DNA of 35,325 bases from a virus: positions 1 to 35,325 of IMG/VR virus record IMGVR_UViG_3300044776_000065; one strand, written 5' to 3'. The position numbers and the translations under genes were made by a program. Under the pieces are notes generated by a model that was not told where the DNA came from, did no database searches, and worked only from the letters and a program-made list of their open reading frames with translations. Below are positions 22,786 through 31,166 of this stretch, one piece after another. The first letter of the stretch is position 1, and every line of letters starts with the position of its first letter.

Positions 22786-23052
22786 TCAAAACTCCACTCC
22801 CGGAGGAGGCTCAATTATTTCCGGCGGAGGAGTGTTAGCCACCACCACTAAGCTGTCCGCGAAGAAAGCTTGGGCGGACTCTAGCGCCAGCCGCTGCACC
22901 CCGCCCTCCAAGTAAACGGTAGCGTGGACGTGGAAGGCTTCGGGCGGGAGCAAGGAGTCCAGCACCGCTTCCACGTGCTTACTCGAGCAGTGCCACTTCG
23001 TAGATTCTTCGTCCCACGTTGCGCCCACTCCGTTTATTTCAATCAGTAACAT
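22786..23052 (-). CDS. Small hypothetical protein
   Basis: An 88-residue protein. ATG 23052 is preceded by AGGTGG, a good ribosome-binding site. It begins MLLIEINGVGATWDEES and has a beta-rich centre (AFHVHATVYLEGGVQRLAL), ending in a proline-rich tail (NTPPPEIIEPPPGVEF). Not recognised. It may be a small virion or regulatory protein. The 40-bp gap upstream (23053-23092) contains the motif AGATAATA on the transcribed strand. Confidence 0.6.
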   Translation of the reverse strand: MLLIEINGVGATWDEESTKWHCSSKHVEAVLDSLLPPEAFHVHATVYLEGGVQRLALESAQAFFADSLVVVANTPPPEIIEPPPGVEF

Positions 23053-23092
23053 TCCACCTATATTATCTCAAATTGCCCTAAAGTGCTTAGCC

Positions 23093-26000
23093 TCACTTGA
23101 TTCCCTTCAGTAACCCAATAATGATGTCGAAATATTCCGGATCGTCCCGGGCAAATTTAACCGGATCCAAATACATTAGTTCCACTCCCACGGCGATCAC
23201 TTCCGGCGACCGCCCGTCCGGATATTCCCGCCCCGCGTAAAGGCGGGTCTTTCCCCAATCGTCTTTCTTGCCCCGCACACCTCTGCGGAAGCCCGGCATC
23301 TGCACCGACTCTTCCCCCGCCGTCCGCAACTTGTAAAAATCCGTTTGACCCCGCATAATGGAGTCCACTTGATAGGAGATGTGATGCCCGAACTCGTGCA
23401 CTATAGTCACGTCCTTGTTCGGAATGGCAGGAGAGACTGTGATCCTTTTGGAAGCGAGGGTATAGCTCCCCAACGCGCCCTTCTCAACTCGGGCGGAGGA
23501 AAAGGAAACCCGGCCTATATTCAACTTCTGTGCCTCCGTAAACTTGTCTGCGGGCATCCAGGAAAGCACGTCGTTCATAGAAGCCCGGGCTGTAGATTCG
23601 ATATGGCTTAAATCAACACTGCTGGCCAAACTGTTCTTTTCCCCGAGCACCTCCCGGGCGAGCAGCCTCGTTTCCACAGCCCGCTCCGCCGTTATCCTCG
23701 TTTCTATGTTCCGGGAACTTAAGAAAATCTGAAAAGTCCTGTTCTCCTCTCCCACGGCCGCACTAAAAGCGGGACTTGTCCGACTTGCTAATCGTTCCCG
23801 GTCCAAAACATCTTTAGCCTGTTTCCAAACCGCCCGCTCTGCCTTAACCCGAGCGGCAACGACAGCCAACTCCGCGTCTATCTTCTCAAGCACTGCGCTC
23901 TTGGCTCCCAGGATCCGCTCCCGGTAGGAAGCGGCTGTCACAACCACCTTAGGAACAGGAACAGGAGCAGGCGTGGGACCTTTGAGCCCTATGTAGTCGC
24001 GGTGGGTTAGATAGTCGCGGGGATCAGTCAAGTCCAAATCCCCATGCCAACTTTTTCCCAGCAAAGCGTCCTTCCCCAGTGCATGAGGTGTGGTGGTCCT
24101 GTGTAGAGCGCGTGGAGCCACCTCGTCCTTTAGCTGCGCCAGCGCCCTTATCCCCGCCCGCGGATCCACTATTCCTAAAGCAGCGTTGAGCCGGGCTGCC
24201 ACATCGTCGGAGATGATCGTTTTGGATCCGCCCTTCCCAAATCCTCCGGAGCCCAGCGCTGCATTGTCACTGACTGAAATGTAATTCCGCTTGATGCCAC
24301 TGCGTAGCACGTCCCACTCGCCCTGCGGGGGAACAAAGCCGTAACGGGCCCAGGAATAACCGCCCACATCAATGTTGGCGTGCAGGTTGATCTTTTTAAT
24401 CCCTAAGTGATCCCAAAGGGGCAGCGAGTTGCGGGACATGATTTTGGCGATGCCCTTGTCTTGCAAGTGGGCCACCACTTCGAAATAATCATTGTAGATG
24501 CGCTTTTCCTTCGTGTAGTAATTACGTATGATCTTAATCCGGGGTTGCTGGAGGGCGGCCGAAGTATCTGCCGCTTGGAAGGACCAGTCCGCTCCATCGC
24601 GCTCAATGCTTAGTTGGAGCTTGTATTCGTCCATCCCTTTTAAGAAATGATTCTTAAAGGCCAGCGGCGTCATGCCAAACTCTTTTTGGAAATCATCTAT
24701 TTGGGCTGTGCTGATATAGACTCCCTCCGCCCGCCACGCCTGGGAAATCTGCCCCAGTTCCCGATCCGTCTTAACCCGCACGTCTATCAAGTCCCCTTTC
24801 AAGTGGCCCACGGCGTAGCGATCGTTCACTGCCGGAGACCGCGTGGGCACATTCACAGGAGCAACAGGCACAAGCGGACGAACGGGCGGCACAACAACAG
24901 GAGGAGTTATAGGAGGCACGCGCCGGCGGGAAGGACGCACGTAAGGCGGGCGCACAGGCACAATGGGAGCAGGAGGCGGAGGCACAACAACAAGCGGAGG
25001 CACAATGGGAATGGGAGCCGGCGGCACGGGAGGCGTGACCCGCAGCGTCCCGGCTTTGATTCGATCCAGCAACTCCTGTGGAGCCAGGGACCCAGTTAAA
25101 GTCCGCCCGGCCCGCAGTTGGATCCGGATCGTTTGGTCCGCGGCGTTGATGCCCGCCCGATCCAGCAGCGCCCGCACTTCCCGAAAGTCCAGCCCTTGCT
25201 CCCCAGCCCTCCGGATAATCGAAACTACCGAGCTGCCTTCCACGTCGCCCAGCCGCCCCGCTTGCTCGTCCACAGCAGCTCTTGCGCTTTGGGCGTCTCC
25301 TGCTCCCGGCTCCGAAGGAATCCAAGAACAGCGGCAGTTAGGATGTTTGGGAATTAGTCCACGTGCCTCCTCTATGTCAAACACCTCGCCCTCCAAGCTA
25401 GCGCACTCCGGACACACCCGGTCGTCTCCGGCAGTGCTCCACTCCGCTTTCACCCCCAGCTCTTTAACTCCCAGCTTAGCAAAGGCGTCCAGCTGCCCTT
25501 CCGCGTGGGCATAAATCGTTTCCGTGCGGGCAATTACGAGGGCCCGGGTGTTTGTCAGCGTGTCGATATTGTCCGTCATCGATTTCGCAATGACCCGCGG
25601 CCCGCTCCCGTCAATTAAGCCCTGGGCTAGGATACGGTTCATGTTCGCGCCCATCTGCGCGGTGACTCCCTTCAAGTCTTCGAAGGAGCGGGTAGCCAGC
25701 AACTGTATTTTAGAAATGGTTTCCGGCTGGTTGATGCTGTGGCGCAGGAACTCGGCTTGCGACTGGCTGATAAAGTTAGGATCCGTAGGGGACAGGGCGG
25801 AGCGGGTGGCTAGGTAAGCATTGAGCTGCCCCTGCTTGTAGGCTGACTCCACATATTTCGCAGTCCAGGGACCCGCTGCCATGCTGCCCAACGCAGCGCC
25901 CGGAGACACTGTGAGAACGTCCGCTTTGACTTGCTGCTGAAACCACTCCTGAAAGGCCGCCATCTTGCCCGCATCGGTGCGGAACTGAAACTCGCGGGCA

Positions 26001-26245
26001 TGGACCACAAAGGGATTTCGTTTCTCATCAATCCCGAGCTGATCCTGCCCCACCATAAAGTCAGTAACGTGGGTTTTGAGCAAACGAAAGCGCCGGGTCA
26101 TCTCTGCTACAAAGCGGGCCCGAATCCCAGTCGTGCGCGTAGGATCCTTGCGCAGCGGGTTAGCCCGGTTGTAGACGAGCTTAAAAGTGCTCCAATTCCG
26201 CACGGCCTGGGGTGCAGGCGCCATCCTTAAGCTAAAGGGGCCCAT
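23093..26245 (-). CDS. MuF head-morphogenesis protein fused to GNAT-like and zinc-peptidase domains
   Basis: A 1050-residue multidomain protein, much longer than a plain MuF (about 300-400). Residues 1-315: MuF/SPP1-gp7-like minor head domain with ARTETIYAHAEGQLDAF (239-255) and the Cys signature CPECASLEGEVF...HPNCRCSWIP (C278, C281, C304, C306). Residues 403-470: Pro/Val-rich linker. Residues about 475-645: a GNAT-like domain with DKGIAKIMSRN (596-606) and NLHANIDVGGYSWARYGF (620-637). Residues 755-770: a second Pro-rich linker. Residues 770-900: helical coil. Residues about 905-1050: a zincin with HEFGHH (950-955) and a likely third ligand E1015. Minor head proteins carry such domains as cargo in MuF polymorphic toxins; the effector role here is inferred. 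No immunity gene is clear. Confidence 0.9.
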   Translation of the reverse strand: MGPFSLRMAPAPQAVRNWSTFKLVYNRANPLRKDPTRTTGIRARFVAEMTRRFRLLKTHVTDFMVGQDQLGIDEKRNPFVVHAREFQFRTDAGKMAAFQEWFQQQVKADVLTVSPGAALGSMAAGPWTAKYVESAYKQGQLNAYLATRSALSPTDPNFISQSQAEFLRHSINQPETISKIQLLATRSFEDLKGVTAQMGANMNRILAQGLIDGSGPRVIAKSMTDNIDTLTNTRALVIARTETIYAHAEGQLDAFAKLGVKELGVKAEWSTAGDDRVCPECASLEGEVFDIEEARGLIPKHPNCRCSWIPSEPGAGDAQSARAAVDEQAGRLGDVEGSSVVSIIRRAGEQGLDFREVRALLDRAGINAADQTIRIQLRAGRTLTGSLAPQELLDRIKAGTLRVTPPVPPAPIPIVPPLVVVPPPPAPIVPVRPPYVRPSRRRVPPITPPVVVPPVRPLVPVAPVNVPTRSPAVNDRYAVGHLKGDLIDVRVKTDRELGQISQAWRAEGVYISTAQIDDFQKEFGMTPLAFKNHFLKGMDEYKLQLSIERDGADWSFQAADTSAALQQPRIKIIRNYYTKEKRIYNDYFEVVAHLQDKGIAKIMSRNSLPLWDHLGIKKINLHANIDVGGYSWARYGFVPPQGEWDVLRSGIKRNYISVSDNAALGSGGFGKGGSKTIISDDVAARLNAALGIVDPRAGIRALAQLKDEVAPRALHRTTTPHALGKDALLGKSWHGDLDLTDPRDYLTHRDYIGLKGPTPAPVPVPKVVVTAASYRERILGAKSAVLEKIDAELAVVAARVKAERAVWKQAKDVLDRERLASRTSPAFSAAVGEENRTFQIFLSSRNIETRITAERAVETRLLAREVLGEKNSLASSVDLSHIESTARASMNDVLSWMPADKFTEAQKLNIGRVSFSSARVEKGALGSYTLASKRITVSPAIPNKDVTIVHEFGHHISYQVDSIMRGQTDFYKLRTAGEESVQMPGFRRGVRGKKDDWGKTRLYAGREYPDGRSPEVIAVGVELMYLDPVKFARDDPEYFDIIIGLLKGIK

Positions 26246-26247
26246 AG

Positions 26248-27840
26248 TTAGCGCCGGGCTGGGGGAAAGGGCTTAGCAGCAGGTTTAGGCTTGCCGTTAG
26301 CACCCGCAGGGACAAGGGGAAGTCCATTGGGTCCTAACGGAATCTCGGGCTCGGGATTGGCCCGGCCCAGGAGTCCGCCCTCCTCTTCCCCAATCTGCTC
26401 CTCCGCCGCATCCACGACGGCTCGAGCTTCCTCGTCGTCCATCCCTAAAATTAGCGTTAAGTAAAGGAAGGGCGGCATCAGGGTATCCACGCCGGACTGC
26501 ACGTATTTGGCCAACGCATCGGTGCGCTTGCTGGCCACGTCCGCTTGCTCCAAATCGCTGGGAGAATTCAAATCCGGCCAGTCCACACACAAGCTGTTCT
26601 CCTCCGCTAAGGGCGGGAGCACGCCCACCGCCACCAAGCGTTCAATAAAGGGACGCACAATGAACGGGTTCACATAGTCCAGACGGCGTCGGGTCAGCCG
26701 GCGATTCCACGTCTTCGTGTCTTGCTCGCTAGCGAGCTGCGCCGCCTCTGACCCGACGAAAACCCTCCAGGGCACTCCCAGCGCCGCGGCAATGGCCCTC
26801 AGCTGGACTTCCACGTGCGGGCGCGGATCGGCAATCTCCACCGCCAGTGACTTTACTTGCAAGCCCACGGTGGCGATGTAGCGCTGGAGCCCGTTCATGT
26901 AGTCCTCCATCTGCTTCTTCGTCGCGTCCACGTCCAGCTCAATGTCTTCCCCGTCCTTGCTGGGAGCCGTCTCCAAGCTGTAACCAGGAAATCCGCCCTT
27001 CCAAAACATCTCCCCGGACCCGCCCGTAATCTTGCGCAAGTCGAGCAGGCGGTTGAACACCCGCTCCATCCGCGGGATGCCAAAGATTTCGGAGTTGGCC
27101 CGATTGTCCGCGATGTGAATGATGCGGGACCAATGCACGTCTACTGATTTAGTAATGGAGCTTTCCAGGGACGTATCCGCAAACTGAATTCGATAAGAGA
27201 GCGGCTGTCCGTAGCGGGGATTGGTGAAGTCCGTTTCCAAAGCTTTCACGGTGACTAGTGATTCATCCAAAGGGCGCAGGAACAGCAGCTGGCGCTCCTG
27301 CGCCGAGCCCTCGCCGCCCTCGTCTGCCTCCAGCATCATCCCAGACACGGGCAGGTCCAGCGGCTCCCCGTCGTCCAGCCCAATCAACACCACTCCAAAG
27401 CGGCCTATGCCGGACAGGATGTCAGCCCGGCACAAGTAGGAGAAGATGGACATTCTCTTATTCAGCTCGAGCCACGCCGTCTCAAACTCAGTCTCCTCCT
27501 CGTCTTCGGTTTCATACACGTCGGGGTCCTGGCTCCACGTCTCTTCCGGGATCACTGATACAACCCGGGCAGCCATATCGCCCCGCAGCCAAAGTTGGTA
27601 ATAGTCCTGGATGGAGAGTGATTTCGGATAGCCACACTCGGAGTCTAAATCACGGCGCGGATCCACGAGCTTGCGCAGCCACTCCTGGCGGCTGGTAAAG
27701 GCGTTGCGGACTATTTCGAAGAGGGTGTGTTTTTGTTTTGCAGTCACGCCGGCAAACCTACCCGCCTCCGCTGGGCGTGCAAGGATTTTAAGTGGAGTGC
27801 GGGCCTCAGGTAAAACGCTAACCTTGGGCACAACGCCCAC
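26248..27840 (-). CDS. Portal protein (DUF1073 family)
   Basis: A protein of about 530 residues. The start is the GTG at 27840 behind AAGGGG, or the GTG two codons earlier at 27846. Characteristic segments are YPKSLSIQDYYQLWLRGDMA near the start, VVSVIPEETWSQDPDVYE, DILSGIGRFGVVLIGLDDG, IIHIADNRANSEIFGIPRM and IAAALGVPWRVFVGSEAAQL; these fit DUF1073 portal proteins. It forms the dodecameric DNA gate, binds terminase, and lies directly upstream of MuF (2 bp gap) as usual. The C-terminus is Pro/Gly-rich. I do not see the 2H phosphoesterase motifs of Acb1-type fusions. Confidence 0.88.
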   Translation of the reverse strand: MGVVPKVSVLPEARTPLKILARPAEAGRFAGVTAKQKHTLFEIVRNAFTSRQEWLRKLVDPRRDLDSECGYPKSLSIQDYYQLWLRGDMAARVVSVIPEETWSQDPDVYETEDEEETEFETAWLELNKRMSIFSYLCRADILSGIGRFGVVLIGLDDGEPLDLPVSGMMLEADEGGEGSAQERQLLFLRPLDESLVTVKALETDFTNPRYGQPLSYRIQFADTSLESSITKSVDVHWSRIIHIADNRANSEIFGIPRMERVFNRLLDLRKITGGSGEMFWKGGFPGYSLETAPSKDGEDIELDVDATKKQMEDYMNGLQRYIATVGLQVKSLAVEIADPRPHVEVQLRAIAAALGVPWRVFVGSEAAQLASEQDTKTWNRRLTRRRLDYVNPFIVRPFIERLVAVGVLPPLAEENSLCVDWPDLNSPSDLEQADVASKRTDALAKYVQSGVDTLMPPFLYLTLILGMDDEEARAVVDAAEEQIGEEEGGLLGRANPEPEIPLGPNGLPLVPAGANGKPKPAAKPFPPARR

Positions 27841-27860
27841 CCGCACCCCTTGTGTATTTG

Positions 27861-28487
27861 CTACTGCCCCGGCTGCGCGGAGTCCAGTATAGGATTGCCG
27901 TAAAAGACCGTGGGCTGCACTTGCATAATAGCCTCCAACACCGCTTCCTTAAGCGTAGGCTGCTCGGAGCGCAGCTGGTCCAGCGCTCTCCCCGCTAAGC
28001 TGCGCCAGATGCCCGCCGCTTCTTCCACGGGCATCGTCGAGCTAATGCGCAGCGCTGTCTGATTTTCCCAAGCGAGCTCGTAAGCGCTCTGCACCCCGTC
28101 CAGCCCCACGCCTTCCGCAGCGAGCAGCTTCACAATCGTTTGGCAAGCTTCGGTGTCCTTGGCGGGGCTAGCGTGGTAGCGCTCAACCTTGAGCTCCTTG
28201 ATCCGCTCCGCCCGCCACACCGGATCGTTGAGCTGCGCAAGGGTTGGGCTCGTAGGCTCAGGAGGCTCGGGCGCTGCTTTCGCGTGGAACTTAGCGAGCA
28301 GCTCGGCCGCCGAGACTCGGGAAGTGGAAGGGGCCGGCTGGATGACTACAGGGGAAGCCGCGACAACTTCCTCCCGCACCTTTTCAGGCTCCAACCGGCC
28401 CGCGGGCTTTCTACTATGTAAGAGGCTGGCTCCGCAAGCTCCAACGATCACGAAGCACAGGAGCCAAACCATTTCTTGCTTGCCCAT
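27861..28487 (-). CDS. Membrane-anchored periplasmic protein, unknown function
   Basis: ATG 28487 was chosen (208 residues), because it follows the upstream stop by 4 bases; the longer frame from 28529 would overlap the neighbour. Residues about 5-22 (EMVWLLCFVIVGACGASLL) form a signal-anchor helix. The rest is predicted outside the membrane: a flexible Pro-rich linker (VVIQPAPSTSRVSAAELLA) followed by helices (VWRAERIKELKVERY, AGIWRSLAGRALDQLR). I do not recognise the family. A spanin-like or exclusion role is conceivable, but the length and lack of a long coiled coil argue against a classical i-spanin. Confidence 0.6.
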   Translation of the reverse strand: MGKQEMVWLLCFVIVGACGASLLHSRKPAGRLEPEKVREEVVAASPVVIQPAPSTSRVSAAELLAKFHAKAAPEPPEPTSPTLAQLNDPVWRAERIKELKVERYHASPAKDTEACQTIVKLLAAEGVGLDGVQSAYELAWENQTALRISSTMPVEEAAGIWRSLAGRALDQLRSEQPTLKEAVLEAIMQVQPTVFYGNPILDSAQPGQ

Positions 28488-28491
28488 AAAA

Positions 28492-29151
28492 TTAGTGGGC
28501 CCAGCCCCATTGCATCCCGCTGATTTCAATGTTCATCGCGGGCACGGGTATGTCCCGCCGCGTGCTGTTCCGGCCCACCGTATGCACGGAAGAGGTAAAC
28601 GAGCTGGCCGTGGGTCCGGTGCAGGACGCCAGCAGCGTGTTGAACCACCAATTCACAGTGACGGGCAGGGACGCGGGGCCCGTGTTGATAGCTTGCGCCG
28701 GCCAGCGCGAAATAGCGTGCTGGAGCCAGAGTGTTGTGTCGGAGGAAATGATTTGCCGATACAAGACTTGGCCGCCGTTGAGGCGCGTGCAGTCGTAGTT
28801 GCGTTTCTCAATGGAGAAGGGAAAGGCTCCGTAGTCCGTTTGCCAGCCCGTGCTGGGCGTATAGTAGGAAGTCCGGAAATAGGTTTGATAGTTGAGCGGA
28901 CTGATCCAAGCATCCCGGATTACAGTAGTGGCCAAGCCCGCATAACTATCCCACAGGCTGCTATGATAGGTTTGCACCCCGCAGGTGATTTGTATCTCTT
29001 CGTAGTCGCTCATTACATTCCAAGCGTGGACGCCGGGCGTAACCAGTCCCCAAGCTTGGGCAAAGCGCAGGAGCCAGTCGATGCCGGCTTGCGCGTGCGC
29101 AGACGTGGTGAGGGTGAACAGTGCAGTGGCTAACAGTAGGACTCTTTTCAT
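28492..29151 (-). CDS. Sec-secreted protein of unknown function
   Basis: A 219-residue protein with a textbook signal peptide: MKRVLLLATALFTLTTS and a likely cut after AHA at residue 20. The mature part is rich in Trp, Tyr, Ser and Thr with few Cys (VQITC-like QITCGVQTYH, RNYDCTRLNGG). It has no enzyme motif I recognise. It resembles in composition, but not in clear sequence, the other secreted protein at 10680-11441. It would be exported to the periplasm or cell surface during infection. A GGAG sits close to the ATG. Confidence 0.65.
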   Translation of the reverse strand: MKRVLLLATALFTLTTSAHAQAGIDWLLRFAQAWGLVTPGVHAWNVMSDYEEIQITCGVQTYHSSLWDSYAGLATTVIRDAWISPLNYQTYFRTSYYTPSTGWQTDYGAFPFSIEKRNYDCTRLNGGQVLYRQIISSDTTLWLQHAISRWPAQAINTGPASLPVTVNWWFNTLLASCTGPTASSFTSSVHTVGRNSTRRDIPVPAMNIEISGMQWGWAH

Positions 29152-29264
29152 AACTCCATTGGTTTGGACCGAGTTTATAGTTTGCTACGCCTTATTATCT
29201 GCGGGCAGAGCAAAGCCTACTGGTTGAAACCGCGAAACAGGGGCCGCGCCGGAACCCTTTCCCT

Positions 29265-29498
29265 TCAGGGCGGGAGCTTGCCCACGGACACGTTGCCGTC
29301 GGGCTTGATCGTGTGCGGGATCGTGTTCGTCCCGGGGTTGGTGCGCATGATCGTTATGTTCCCGAAGGTTGGGGACACAATGTGGATATAAGCTGTGGCC
29401 GGGTCCTGCGACAAAGCTTTAACGAGCGCAACGAGGTTCTTCTGTGAAGTGGCGCAGCCACACAGAAGCAGCGGGAGGAGCAGCAATGTTTTCTTCAT
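29265..29498 (-). CDS. Small lipoprotein
   Basis: A 77-residue protein with a lipoprotein signal: MKKTLLLLPLLLCGCATSQ, in which L-C-G-C (Cys15) forms the lipobox and Ala follows. The Ala at +2 does not give inner-membrane retention, so outer-membrane targeting is expected in a Gram-negative host. The mature part is 62 residues and Asn/Thr-rich (NITIMRTNPGTNTIPH), with no Pro-rich spanin pattern. It overlaps thyX by 4 bp. Superinfection exclusion or lysis are possible roles; none is shown by sequence. Confidence 0.75.
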   Translation of the reverse strand: MKKTLLLLPLLLCGCATSQKNLVALVKALSQDPATAYIHIVSPTFGNITIMRTNPGTNTIPHTIKPDGNVSVGKLPP

Positions 29499-30202
29499 AC
29501 CGGGACACTAGCCACTTGATCGTAAATGTCCATCACCCAAGGGAAGCACTGGCGGGTGATTTCCTTCATAGCTTTAGCGTAGTCCTGATGTTCCCCTTGT
29601 GCGTGGGGATCATCCCGCAAGGCAAAGTATTTGAGCAAGTTGTTCAAGTCCCAGCAGGAGTAGAACTCAGTGTAGATCCCAACGGGCAGCACGATCCGGG
29701 CTTGCTCCCGGGCCACTCCGTTCTCCAGCAACTTCTGATAGGTTTTGTAAGCGTCTTCATACTGCTCTTCGACCGTAAGTGTAAGCCAGTTCTGGCGGGA
29801 CGCCTCTTCCGCGCTGGAAAGGACCCGCGGCGGAAGGGAACTTTGTTTGTTCTTTACGTCCTGCGACCGCCACACTTCGGGAATAAAGAACTCGTCCTTG
29901 AGCTCCGTGTAGCGGGCCGACACCTCGTTCACGTTTTGCATCCGGTGCCGGATGAATTGGCGCATCACGAATATGGGCATCTTGATATTAAACTTGATTT
30001 TGCACATCTCAAAGGGCGAGGTGTGTTTGTTCTTGAACAAGTAGTGGAGCAGCTTCTTGTCCGCCTGCTCCCCCTTGCTGGGAGCAGCGTAGGAGACACG
30101 GGCCGCCTCTACGATATCAATGTCGCAGCCCATGTGATCAATATAACGGACGAAGCCGTGGTCGTGGACCTGGATGGTGTGTCCCTTGTCGAGTGTTCTC
30201 AT
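29495..30202 (-). CDS. thyX: Flavin-dependent thymidylate synthase
   Basis: The start is ATG 30202 (MRTLDKGHTIQVHDH), giving 235 residues, the usual ThyX size. The signature R-H-R-x7-S is exact: RHR at 85-87 and S95 (RHRMQNVNEVSARYTEL). HYLFKNKHTSPFEMCKI, an FAD/dUMP-contact region, is conserved before it. ThyX methylates dUMP to dTMP using methylene-THF, NADPH and FAD, supplying thymidylate for phage DNA replication. It sits between an FkbM-like gene and envelope-directed genes rather than with replication genes. No Shine-Dalgarno sequence is evident, but the frame stays open upstream (see findings). Confidence 0.95.
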   Translation of the reverse strand: MRTLDKGHTIQVHDHGFVRYIDHMGCDIDIVEAARVSYAAPSKGEQADKKLLHYLFKNKHTSPFEMCKIKFNIKMPIFVMRQFIRHRMQNVNEVSARYTELKDEFFIPEVWRSQDVKNKQSSLPPRVLSSAEEASRQNWLTLTVEEQYEDAYKTYQKLLENGVAREQARIVLPVGIYTEFYSCWDLNNLLKYFALRDDPHAQGEHQDYAKAMKEITRQCFPWVMDIYDQVASVPV

Positions 30203-30294
30203 AGTAGTTAAAGGAGCGGGTCCAAAGGGGACGGCACACAGGTTTTCGGAGAAGCGGCAGTCCTCGCAGTTGGGCCCGGCTCCGCCCCTATTAT

Positions 30295-30912
30295 CTAGCC
30301 CACGGACTGGAAGGGCTGGGCGCTCGGCGGGAAGCAAGCCACGGGCTCGTGCTCCAGCCAGGGCTCCGGGTCCGGCCACAGTTCGTGCCGGGCGAAGATT
30401 AGGTTGCAATGCGTCTTGGCGAGCAGCTTGTAACCCTTCGCGCGTCCTAGGGCCCTTAGCGCTCCAAAGCTGGCCCCAAAGTAATTGTCGGCCTTGTTCC
30501 ACACGTGCTTAGGGTTGTAGGGGATGGTCACGCACCCCGCTAGGGTGGGGTTGAACTCAATGCACACTAAGCTGGGCTCGCTGAGCAGCGCTTTCCAAAT
30601 CCAGTAGTCGTTTCCGTCCACATCGATGCTCAGGATCCCCACGCCCCAGCCTGCCCGAAAGGGCGTCAGCCCGTTGACGTTCTCCGCGTTGACATATTCC
30701 TGGACTACCAACGCCGGCCCCGTGGGATCAAAGTCATACTGCCAGCCTTCCCAGCCATGCTCCTCCATGAGTCCCCGGATGTTGGACAAGTGATAGCCGT
30801 CCCCAGCGCCTATTTCTACGGCCACGGGCGGGACGTCTCGGCCCGCGTCTAGCACCTGGTTCACTAAGTCATACAGGATCGTTGTTTCCCCAAACTGGGA
30901 ATAGTCTTTCAT
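30295..30912 (-). CDS. FkbM-like SAM methyltransferase
   Basis: A 205-residue protein. MKDYSQFGETTILYDLVNQV is the 'Y-S-Q-x-G-E' opening of this subfamily, VAVEIGAGDGYHLSN is the SAM-binding motif and VGILSIDVDGNDYWIWKAL the 'S-I-D-V-D-G-x-D' catalytic-type strand. CIEFNPTLAGCVTIPYNP follows. Related enzymes methylate sugars or act in glycan loci, so it may cooperate with the cassette at 15-22.6 kb although it lies 8 kb upstream. The 62-bp gap before it contains no gene. Confidence 0.8.
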   Translation of the reverse strand: MKDYSQFGETTILYDLVNQVLDAGRDVPPVAVEIGAGDGYHLSNIRGLMEEHGWEGWQYDFDPTGPALVVQEYVNAENVNGLTPFRAGWGVGILSIDVDGNDYWIWKALLSEPSLVCIEFNPTLAGCVTIPYNPKHVWNKADNYFGASFGALRALGRAKGYKLLAKTHCNLIFARHELWPDPEPWLEHEPVACFPPSAQPFQSVG

Positions 30913-30974
30913 GTTAAAAAGCGGGCAGCCGCGCCGTATGCTAGCAGGTCAATCTAGCTGTGGGTTTTTACACG

Positions 30975-31166
30975 TCACCGTTCGCGTGCCGGACCCACCA
31001 GAGACGAATCTTCCGTTTTTAGCGACCACGAGCTTTCAGCACGGCTGCACACTTTATTATCGCAGACGTGCTCCACGTGCAGCCAGAATTCATTCCCGCA
31101 CTTGAGGCAGCGCACCCGCCGCTTGTCGCAGGAGTGCGGCGGAGGGGCATTACCGAACTTCATCAT
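30975..31166 (-). CDS. Small zinc-ribbon-like protein
   Basis: A 63-residue protein translated from an ATGATG that overlaps the terminase stop (31163-31166), with GGAGGA 9 bases upstream, which makes it a credible gene. CDKRRVRCLKCGNEFWLHVEHVC gives a C-x6-C-x2-C ... C spacing suggestive of a metal-binding ribbon. The C-terminal third is polar and unremarkable. Possible roles are terminase partner or DNA-binding accessory; nothing more can be said. Confidence 0.6.
   Translation of the reverse strand: MMKFGNAPPPHSCDKRRVRCLKCGNEFWLHVEHVCDNKVCSRAESSWSLKTEDSSLVGPARER

Noticed and set aside
26248-27840. Acb1-type anti-CBASS domain in the portal protein
   Set aside because: Some DUF1073 annotations carry that name, but I see no pair of H-x-T/S motifs here; the C-terminus is a Pro/Gly-rich tail.
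28189-29133. 314-codon plus-strand frame
   Set aside because: Spans two well-supported minus-strand genes and their boundary; no domain or ribosome-binding site.
27861-29498. Classical Rz/Rz1 spanin pair
   Set aside because: The lipoprotein is not proline-rich, the anchored protein lacks a long coiled coil, and a different gene separates them.
30203-30502. ThyX start at 30502
   Set aside because: This extension lies within the FkbM-like gene in another frame and is not ThyX-like; the family start fits ATG 30202.
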